Source: an uncultured Polynucleobacter sp. (GTDB taxonomy: Bacteria; Pseudomonadota; Gammaproteobacteria; Burkholderiales; Burkholderiaceae). From it: a stretch of 9,481 bases of DNA. The notes under the pieces are model-generated. The model was not told where the DNA came from, made no database searches, and saw only the letters and a program-made list of their open reading frames with translations. The position numbers were made by a program, and so were the translations under genes. Each line of letters opens with the position of its first letter. Position 1 is the first letter of the stretch. The stretch covers positions 1-9,481 of the forward strand of contig CALKUJ010000003.1 of assembly GCA_937996825.1 (NCBI GenBank), read 5' to 3'. Positions 1-5,281 of this stretch are shown one piece after another.

Positions 1-2
1 TG

Positions 3-407
3 GGCTCCATTGGCGTGTGGCAGGCGCACTTTGATTACTCCAAGGCACTGGAAGAGGACGGGGTCAAACCCACGCTCATCTCTGCTGGCAAGTTCAAGGT
101 GGAGGGCAACCCCTATGTCCCCCTTGACGAGCAAGCGCAAGCATTCATGCAGTCTCGAGTTGATGACTACTACAACGCATTCGTGGAAGCTGTGGCCATC
201 GGTCGTGGTGTCTCGGTCAACGATGTCCGAACAGGCATGGGCGAAGGACGTGTGCTTGGTGCAGACGCTGCCATGGCGCAAAACATGGTGGATGGCATTG
301 CAAGCTTTGAAGATGTGCTCACCAAGATGCAGGCCAATATCCGGTCCACACCCGTGCGCAGTTCCTCGCGCCTGAAACAAGCGCGTGATGCATTGGCGCT
401 GATCTAA
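3..407 (+). CDS. Capsid maturation protease, S49 (SppA/ClpP-fold) family, C-terminal fragment
   Basis: The gene enters from the left edge in frame 3 and ends at TAA 405-407, leaving about 134 residues. The first residues read GSIGVWQAHFDY, the stretch that follows the catalytic-serine region in S49 peptidases, and K-rich LISAGKFKVEGNPYVPL continues the family pattern. The nucleophile serine lies upstream of the window and cannot be checked. In this family the protein cleaves the capsid protein's N-terminal domain inside the prohead. The C-terminus stops soon after the protease fold, so there is no room for a nested scaffold like lambda Nu3 within C. The GTG at 15 is internal, not a start. The major capsid gene follows after a 143-nt leader, which supports the assignment. 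Confidence 0.92.
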   Translation, partial: GSIGVWQAHFDYSKALEEDGVKPTLISAGKFKVEGNPYVPLDEQAQAFMQSRVDDYYNAFVEAVAIGRGVSVNDVRTGMGEGRVLGADAAMAQNMVDGIASFEDVLTKMQANIRSTPVRSSSRLKQARDALALI

Positions 408-441
408 GCCAGTACCTACTCACCTAACACCCTGTGTTCTT

Positions 442-463
442 GCATCCCTCCGTTGAGGGGTGC
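442..463 (+). promoter_or_regulatory. RNA hairpin 1 in the leader of the capsid gene
   Basis: Positions 442-450 (GCATCCCTC) pair with 455-463 (GAGGGGTGC) across a CGTT loop. The stem is nine base pairs including one G-T wobble. No T-run follows, so it is not an intrinsic terminator by itself. It lies between the protease stop and the capsid start. A role in mRNA stability, RNase processing or translation control is inference only. Confidence 0.6.
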
Positions 464-472
464 GTTCAACTG

Positions 473-486
473 CGACCCGTTGGTCG
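473..486 (+). promoter_or_regulatory. RNA hairpin 2 in the leader of the capsid gene
   Basis: Positions 473-477 (CGACC) pair with 482-486 (GGTCG) around a CGTT loop. The loop and its closing C-G pair are the same as in the hairpin at 442-463, only ten nucleotides upstream. A G-T wobble between 472 and 487 can extend the stem. Two tandem hairpins with the same tetraloop suggest a structured leader; function unknown. Confidence 0.5.
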
Positions 487-498
487 TTATCCCTGTCG

Positions 499-531
499 CC
501 GCCTTGAGTCATTTGGACCAGGCGGTTTTTT
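499..531 (+). terminator. Terminator-like hairpin with T6 tract before the capsid gene
   Basis: CCGCCT (499-504) pairs perfectly with AGGCGG (520-525) and is followed directly by six T's (526-531), the form of a rho-independent terminator. The 15-nt loop can form an inner GTC/GAC pairing. It ends only 7 nt before the capsid GGAG at 539-542, leaving no room for a promoter between them. If it terminates, the capsid gene depends on read-through or antitermination; otherwise it may act as a processing or mRNA-stabilising 5' structure. I saw no convincing promoter in 408-498. Confidence 0.6.
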
Positions 532-550
532 CATTTCTGGAGAAATACCA

Positions 551-1867
551 ATGAGCAAGCAATTGCGTGAGCTTCAAGCTCGCAAATCAACTCTGGTCAA
601 GGACGCACGTGCCTTGACCGACATCGCTGCCGCTGAGCAGCGTGATATGAACGAAGAAGAGGTCAGTGCTTTTGAAGCCCTGAAATCCAAGATTGAGGCA
701 ACCTCTGCCGCCATTGATCGTGAAGCTGCACTGATCGCCGAAGAGGCGCACATGATGCATACGGCTCATCTGCCCAATGCTTCCGTTATCACTGTGGTGG
801 AGAACGCTGCTTCTGATCCCAAGCATGGCTTTAAAAGCGTTGGCGAGTTTCTCAAGACAGTGCGTCAGGCGCAAAACCCTGGCTCCTCGATTGATGATCG
901 CCTGTTGATCGGTTCTGCGCGTAATGCAGCAGCACCTTCGAGCTTTGGCAGTGAAGGCTCTGCGCAAGATGGTGGCTTTTTGGTGCCACCTCAGTTCGCG
1001 CAGGAAATCTTCCAGTTGTCTCTGGGCGAGGATTCCCTGCTGCCGCTGACAGACAACGTGGAGATCACGGGCAACACCATGGCCTTCCCCAAGGATGAAA
1101 CCACGCCATGGGGAAGCAACGGTATCCGAGCCTATTGGCAAGGTGAAGCCACCCCTGCGGTGAACACCAAACCCGTGCTCGGTTTGTCGACCCTGCGTCT
1201 CAAAAAGCTCATGGCACTTGTGCCAGTGACCGATGAGTTGCTGGACGACACCAATGCTCTGTCTACCTATCTGCCCGACAAGATCGCCACTTCCATTCGC
1301 TGGAAGACCAATGAGTCGATTTTGTTCGGCTCCGGTACCGGTGTTCCCGTTGGCTGTATGAGCAATGCAACCACCGTCACCGTGGCCAAGGAAACGGGTC
1401 AGGCAACGCAAACGCTCTTGGCTCAAAACTTGGCCAAGATGATTTCGCGCTTGCCACCAGCATCTTTTGCCAAGGCGGTTTGGATCGTCAACAACGATGT
1501 GTTGCCTGCCTTGTTCACGCTCACTTTGGGCAACTACCCGATCTACTTGCCGATGGGCTTGAATGTCGGTGGTATCCAAGTCTCTCCCTATGGCACCTTG
1601 CTGGGCCGTCCGGTGTTTGTCTCGCAACACGCGAACAGCTTCTCCGGTGCAGGCGATGTGTTGTTGGCTGACTTGTCCTACTACCAGACCATCACCAAAG
1701 CGGGTGGTTTGCAAACGGCCACATCGATGCATCTGTATTTCGATGCAGACCTCACGGCCTTCCGTACGACTTTCCGCATGGACGGTCAATCCAAGATTGC
1801 GGCACCCATTTCGCCTGCCAAGGGCAGCGCAACGATGTCGCCCTTTGTTCAACTGGGCGCACGTTGA
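551..1867 (+). CDS. Major capsid protein, HK97 gp5 fold (438 aa)
   Basis: This is the main shell protein, assembled as hexamers and pentamers into the prohead. Residues ~1-75 are charged, heptad-like helix (RELQARKSTLVKDARAL onward), the scaffold-like delta domain that the S49 protease would remove. A linker rich in Ala, Ser and Gly leads to GGFLVPPQFAQEIF near residue 141, a hallmark of the start of the mature HK97-type fold. The middle (YWQGEATPAVNTKP, LMALVPVTDELLDD) and C-terminus (FDADLTAFRTTFRMDG) match the family's later domains. I chose ATG 551 because GGAG at 539-542 sits 8 nt upstream. A reading from 434 would translate through the hairpin leader. Whether HK97-style cross-linking occurs cannot be judged. 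Confidence 0.95.
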   Translation: MSKQLRELQARKSTLVKDARALTDIAAAEQRDMNEEEVSAFEALKSKIEATSAAIDREAALIAEEAHMMHTAHLPNASVITVVENAASDPKHGFKSVGEFLKTVRQAQNPGSSIDDRLLIGSARNAAAPSSFGSEGSAQDGGFLVPPQFAQEIFQLSLGEDSLLPLTDNVEITGNTMAFPKDETTPWGSNGIRAYWQGEATPAVNTKPVLGLSTLRLKKLMALVPVTDELLDDTNALSTYLPDKIATSIRWKTNESILFGSGTGVPVGCMSNATTVTVAKETGQATQTLLAQNLAKMISRLPPASFAKAVWIVNNDVLPALFTLTLGNYPIYLPMGLNVGGIQVSPYGTLLGRPVFVSQHANSFSGAGDVLLADLSYYQTITKAGGLQTATSMHLYFDADLTAFRTTFRMDGQSKIAAPISPAKGSATMSPFVQLGAR

Positions 1868-1896
1868 TCGTCGCTTCAACCATAAGGAGAAATTGA

Positions 1897-2346
1897 ATGT
1901 TTCCTAATGCAAAAGGCAGCGAACTGTTCTCAGTTCTGGCCTCACTCGACCCTGTCAGCCAAGCTGCAGGCACTGCATCCACTGGGTGGGTATCGGCTGG
2001 TAATCATCACAGCTTGCTTGCGTTGATTCAAAGCGGTGTGCTTGGCACTGGTGCCACGCTCGACGCCAAGCTTCAGCAAGCAACTGATGCCTCTGGCACC
2101 GGAGCCAAGGATGTGGCTGGCAAGGCCATCACCCAACTGACTCAGGCGGGTAGTGGCTCTGCAAAACAGGCCATCATCAACCTGCGTCCAGAGGATCTTG
2201 ATGTCAACAACGGTTACGCCTATGTTCGCCTCTCGGTGACTGTGGGCGTTGCCGCAAGTCTGACGGCGGCACAGTTGCTTGGCTTTAATCCTCGGTTTGC
2301 GCCGGGTGATGCAAGCAATCAAGCAGCAGTCGCGCAAGTCGTCTGA
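1897..2346 (+). CDS. Putative virion protein of unknown function, possibly head decoration (149 aa)
   Basis: It starts at ATG 1897 after a strong AAGGAG at 1884-1889. The product is rich in Ala, Gly, Ser and Thr with alternating hydrophobic residues (TLDAKLQQATDASG, YVRLSVTVGVAASL), which suggests a beta-sandwich. There is no signal peptide, membrane segment or coiled coil. Small proteins of this kind often sit directly after the capsid gene in HK97-type prophages and are usually annotated hypothetical. The position between the capsid protein and the connector, and the strong ribosome binding site, suggest an abundant structural component such as a decoration or stabilisation protein. That role is inference. 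Confidence 0.8.
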   Translation: MFPNAKGSELFSVLASLDPVSQAAGTASTGWVSAGNHHSLLALIQSGVLGTGATLDAKLQQATDASGTGAKDVAGKAITQLTQAGSGSAKQAIINLRPEDLDVNNGYAYVRLSVTVGVAASLTAAQLLGFNPRFAPGDASNQAAVAQVV

Positions 2347-2367
2347 TCCTGAGGGGAGAGCAATCGC

Positions 2368-2991
2368 ATGCCCATGCAATTGATCACCCCTCCTGCAGGT
2401 GAGCCAGTCACTCTTCTTGAGGCCAAGGCGCACCTGCGGGTGGATTTCGACGATGACGATGGGTTGATTCAGGCATTGATCTCTGCAGCCAGACAGGCCG
2501 CAGAGACCATCACCAGTAGACAGTTCATGACTGCACGCTGGAAGTTGGTCCTTGATAGCTTTCCTGGTCCGAGCCTCATGGGGGTTCCTGCAGGTCAGCC
2601 TTTCACATTGCCTGGGCATGCCATCCTGATTCACAAGTCACCCGTTCTTGACGTGGTGAATATCAACTACCTAGACATGGGTGGTGTTTTACAAACCATG
2701 CCTCCAAGCAACTACGCGGTTGACTCAGCCTGCGAGCCTGCAAGGATCACTCCTGTGTTTGGGCAAATTTGGCCCATTTCATTGCCGCAAATTGGAGCGG
2801 TCAGTGTCACCTTTGATGCTGGATATGGGGATGCCTCAGCAGTGCCCGAGGGCATTAAGAGCTGGATCAAGTTACGCGTTGGTAGTTTGTATGCGCATCG
2901 AGAAGAAGTGGCAGCACTCTCCAGAGGGCGCATTGAACCTTTGCCATTTGTCGATGGTCTTTTAGACCCCTATAAGGTTTCTTTCCTATGA
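2368..2991 (+). CDS. Head-tail connector protein, phiE125 gp8 / HK97 gp6-like (207 aa)
   Basis: The N-terminus (MPMQLITPPAGEPVTLLEAK, then HLRVDFDDDD and LISAARQAAETITSRQFM) is the signature of the phiE125 gp8 family, related to the HK97 gp6 connector. These proteins form a ring under the portal that closes the filled head and provides the docking surface for the tail. Residues ~10-55 form the helical core; the C-terminal half (GYGDASAVPEGIKSWIKLRVGSLYAHRE) carries the second conserved block. Start ATG 2368 is preferred over ATG 2374 because GAGGGGAG at 2351-2358 is 9 nt upstream of it. The stop overlaps the next start in ATGA, indicating coupled translation. Confidence 0.9.
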   Translation: MPMQLITPPAGEPVTLLEAKAHLRVDFDDDDGLIQALISAARQAAETITSRQFMTARWKLVLDSFPGPSLMGVPAGQPFTLPGHAILIHKSPVLDVVNINYLDMGGVLQTMPPSNYAVDSACEPARITPVFGQIWPISLPQIGAVSVTFDAGYGDASAVPEGIKSWIKLRVGSLYAHREEVAALSRGRIEPLPFVDGLLDPYKVSFL

Positions 2992-3338
2992 ATCCAATCA
3001 GTGCGGGCATGCTCAATCGTCGCATCAAGGTCCAGCGCCCGAGCACCGTCAAGGACAGTCTGGGTGCGCCTTGTCGCGCTTGGTTGGATGTGGTGACCGT
3101 TTGGGCTGACATTCAACCCCTGTCTGGCAAAGAAGCTGTGATTGCCAACCGGATCTCGGCTGAATTGACGCACCAGATCACCGTTCGATTCCAACCGGTA
3201 TTTGACAACCCTCAACAGGTTGCTCAGATGCGTGTGCTCTACAAATCTCGCATCTTCAACATTCACTCTGCGTTGAATGAGGACGAGAGGCGCACACAAA
3301 TCATCCTTCTTGCATCGGAAGGTCTCGACGATGGCTAA
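2988..3338 (+). CDS. Head-tail adaptor (phage head-tail joining family, SPP1 gp16-like, 116 aa)
   Basis: The N-terminal pattern GMLNRRIKVQRPSTVKDSLG, followed by WLDVVTVWADIQPLSGKE, is typical of the Phage_H_T_join family. These small beta-barrel proteins form the stopper or adaptor ring between connector and tail. Length (~110 aa) is normal. The start overlaps the previous stop by 4 nt, and AAGG at 2974-2977 can serve as its ribosome binding site. Its stop lies 8 nt inside the next gene, so head-completion proteins are probably made in fixed ratio. The family assignment is by recognised motif pattern. Confidence 0.88.
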   Translation: MNPISAGMLNRRIKVQRPSTVKDSLGAPCRAWLDVVTVWADIQPLSGKEAVIANRISAELTHQITVRFQPVFDNPQQVAQMRVLYKSRIFNIHSALNEDERRTQIILLASEGLDDG

Positions 3339-3819
3339 GCGAGAGATCGTCAAGGTTGAAGGCTTGGCTGAATTGGCTCGGGCGCTTCGGGAGTTGCCAG
3401 ATCGGGTGGCAAAGAATGGTCTGCGCGTAAGCGTCTATGCGGGTGCAAAGGTCATTCGAGATGAGGCAAGGATTCGTGCCCCAAAAGCAATCGCTTCTCT
3501 AGGACCTGATCAACCTCCGCCAGGCACATTGAAACGCTCGGTGATCATGAAACACATTCCTGAGCTCTCGAGCCTGACGCGACAGACCTTCTTTGTGACG
3601 GTTCGACATGGCAAGAAATACCGCAAGCAAGGCAAAAAGGGAAACCTGTCTCAGGACGCTTGGTATTGGCGCTTTGTTGAGTTTGGCACCCGAAAGATGA
3701 GGGCTAGGCCGTTCTTGCGACCTGCACTTGAAGCCAAAAGACGAGATGCGGTGCAAGCCATGAAAGACAGGCTGACAGAGCGCATTGAGCTCGAAGCAAA
3801 GAACCTGAACAGGAAATAG
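3331..3819 (+). CDS. HK97 gp10-like tail completion/neck protein (162 aa)
   Basis: The C-terminal motif WRFVEFGTRKMRARPFLRPA is the defining feature of the HK97 gp10 family. The N-terminus (VEGLAELARALRELPDRVAK) is the usual amphipathic helix, and RDEARIRAP sits between. These proteins act at the head-tail interface or as tail terminators. Start ATG 3331 is chosen over an in-frame ATG at 3277, which would overlap the previous gene by 62 nt. GGAAGG at 3317-3322 is well spaced for 3331, and the 8-nt overlap (ATGGCTAA) fits the packing seen elsewhere in the operon. The protein is strongly basic. Confidence 0.9.
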   Translation: MAKREIVKVEGLAELARALRELPDRVAKNGLRVSVYAGAKVIRDEARIRAPKAIASLGPDQPPPGTLKRSVIMKHIPELSSLTRQTFFVTVRHGKKYRKQGKKGNLSQDAWYWRFVEFGTRKMRARPFLRPALEAKRRDAVQAMKDRLTERIELEAKNLNRK

Positions 3820-3821
3820 CG

Positions 3822-4172
3822 ATGCAGGACTTCTACGACGCCATCAAAAACTTGGCGGCTGGAGAGGTCTACGCGCTTGTCGCAGCACAAGACGCTCAGT
3901 ATCCAGCCATTGTTTACACACCCATCGTGCAAGAGCACATCTTTGGCCTCGATGGGCCACACGGCTTGCAGCGAGTTCGCATGCAAGTTGATACCTATGC
4001 CAGAACGTATCAAGAAGCGTTGCATCTTCAGGACCTAGTTCTTGAGGCGCTCCTGGCAGACAAAAGCACCATCGCCGATGTGCGAATGGGGCTCACAGAT
4101 TTTGAAGATCAGGCCCGGCTGTACCGGGTGAGCGTGGACTACACCTATCACCGACAGGTGAGTTCAACCTAA
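3822..4172 (+). CDS. DUF3168 tail completion protein (gp17/tail terminator type, 116 aa)
   Basis: Position and sequence fit the DUF3168 family. MQDFYDAIKNLAAGEVYALV at the start is the usual opening helix, followed by PAIVYTPI, a QVDTYARTYQEALHLQDLV block and a C-terminal strand ending RLYRVSVDYTYHRQ. Members are related to phage tail completion or terminator proteins that cap the tail tube where it meets the head. The start follows the previous stop by 2 nt, with AGGAAA at 3811-3816 as ribosome binding site. Length is typical. Confidence 0.87.
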   Translation: MQDFYDAIKNLAAGEVYALVAAQDAQYPAIVYTPIVQEHIFGLDGPHGLQRVRMQVDTYARTYQEALHLQDLVLEALLADKSTIADVRMGLTDFEDQARLYRVSVDYTYHRQVSST

Positions 4173-4186
4173 ACGTGGAGCTACAC

Positions 4187-4597
4187 ATGAGCAGCACAGC
4201 AATTACCGCACAAGGGATCACGATTTCCCGCTTTGGCACCACCACATTTGAGGTCATCCCCAACGTGGTGTCTTTTCAAGGTCCTGGTGGACAAGCCGCC
4301 GTGATCGATGTCACCAACCTTGCCTCCGCTTCCAAAGAAAAGCGGGTTGGCTTGCGTGATGAAGGTCAATTAACTTTGACCATGCACTACAACCCAGATG
4401 ACTTGATTCATCAAGGACTGCGAACAGATCGAGCCAATCGTGTGCGTCGGCAGTTCAAGCTGACGTTTACCGACACCACACCAGCCATTTGGACGTTCTA
4501 CGGCTATGTCACCACCTTCAGCGTGCAAGGTGGAGTGGACGCCGTGGTGCAGGCGTCCGTGACGATTGAGATTGATGGCGAAATTACCGAAGCTTGA
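4187..4597 (+). CDS. Major tail tube protein (lambda gpV-like role, 136 aa)
   Basis: This protein likely polymerises as hexameric rings around the tape measure protein to form the flexible tail tube. The sequence is beta-rich: TISRFGTTTFEVIPNVVSF, then EGQLTLTMHYNPDD, FKLTFTDTTPAIWTFYGYV and a final VQASVTIEIDGEI strand, matching the single tube domain of siphovirus tail tube proteins. It lacks the C-terminal Ig-like domain of lambda gpV, which explains the short length. I chose ATG 4187 because GGAG at 4177-4180 is 6 nt upstream; the in-frame GTG at 4175 has no such site. It sits directly before the tail chaperone pair, the normal place. Confidence 0.9.
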   Translation: MSSTAITAQGITISRFGTTTFEVIPNVVSFQGPGGQAAVIDVTNLASASKEKRVGLRDEGQLTLTMHYNPDDLIHQGLRTDRANRVRRQFKLTFTDTTPAIWTFYGYVTTFSVQGGVDAVVQASVTIEIDGEITEA

Positions 4598-4610
4598 GAG
4601 GAAGAAACAC

Positions 4611-4949
4611 ATGTTGACTCGTGAGCAAATATTGCATTGTGATGACCTCCCTCGAGAAATCGTCAAAGTCCCCGAGTGGGGAGGTGAGGTGCAGGTTCGC
4701 ACCATGACGGGAACCGACCGAGATGCGTTTGAAGCCAGCTTGATTGGCAAAGAGGGCCGACTGGAGAACGTCCGGGCGCGTTTGGTATCTCTAGCCGTAT
4801 GCGATGAGTCGGGCGATCGACTCTTTGGTGATGCTGATATTGCAGCACTGGGTGCCAAAAGTGCCAAAGCACTCGACCGCGTGTTTGCTGTGGCTCAACG
4901 ACTCAATGGCATTGGTGCCGAACAGGTCGAGCAAGCAAAAAACGCCTAA
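4611..4949 (+). CDS. Tail assembly chaperone, lambda gpG-like (112 aa)
   Basis: This is the non-frameshifted chaperone product, which in lambda-like phages coats the tape measure protein and helps tube assembly without entering the virion. The sequence begins MLTREQILHCDDLPREIVKV with EWGGEVQVRTMTGTDRDAFE, the usual N-terminal beta-hairpin and helix of this family. ATG 4611 is chosen because GAGAGGAAG at 4596-4604 precedes it; an in-frame ATG at 4566 lies inside the tail tube gene. The TAA at 4947-4949 comes just after a slippery heptamer. It is the first half of an overlapping pair with the extended product ending at 5281. Confidence 0.88.
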   Translation: MLTREQILHCDDLPREIVKVPEWGGEVQVRTMTGTDRDAFEASLIGKEGRLENVRARLVSLAVCDESGDRLFGDADIAALGAKSAKALDRVFAVAQRLNGIGAEQVEQAKNA

Positions 4950-5281
4950 AAACCCATCCGACACGACGCTTTGCATTCCGCTTGGCATTAGCTCTTGGCC
5001 TGCCAGTGCGTGAGATGCTGGCTCGGATGGGATCAGATGAGTTTTCAGAGTGGCTGGCGTACTACCAACTCGAGCCATTTGGGGACTACCGGGCTGATTA
5101 CAGATCAGGTGTGGTGGCATCCACCTTTGCCAACGCGCATCGGGCCAAGGATGCTAGTCCATTCCGACCTGAGGACTTCATGCCCTTCATGGAGAAACAA
5201 GCGGCAACGCAAGACGTCAGTCTCAATGTGGCGAGATTCAAGGCCATGTTTGCGCATAAGGTGAAGAAGAACAATGGCTGA
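4611..5281 (+). CDS. Tail assembly chaperone G-T fusion made by -1 frameshift
   Basis: The expected product joins 4611-4943 to 4943-5281, about 223 residues. The T part reads on without a stop: RLKTHPTRRFAFRLALALGL, then REMLARMGSDEFSEWLAYYQ and LEPFGDYRADYRSGVVAS, the conserved block of gpT-type domains (WxAYxxLEPFG). In lambda the T domain binds the tube protein while G binds the tape measure protein, so a fixed G:G-T ratio is needed. The T segment has no good start codon or ribosome binding site of its own, which supports frameshifting. The stop (5279-5281) overlaps the tape measure start by 8 nt. Confidence 0.85.
4937..4943 (+). promoter_or_regulatory. Programmed -1 frameshift heptamer A AAA AAC
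   Basis: The zero-frame codons are GCA AAA AAC GCC TAA, which form the canonical X XXY YYZ heptamer A AAA AAC at 4937-4943, two codons before the gpG-like stop. A -1 slip moves ribosomes exactly into the open T frame. An AGG at 4924-4926, 10 nt upstream, could act as a Shine-Dalgarno-like stimulator as in dnaX; this is weak. No clear downstream pseudoknot was identified by eye. Confidence 0.85.

Noticed and set aside
434..550. N-terminal extension of the capsid protein from a non-ATG start at 434
   Set aside because: It would translate through the three hairpins, and the well-spaced GGAG supports ATG 551.
587..1879. 430-aa open frame on the minus strand opposite the capsid gene
   Set aside because: It mirrors the capsid codons, has no recognisable domain, and runs against every other gene in the operon. 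Its length follows from the capsid gene's codon bias.
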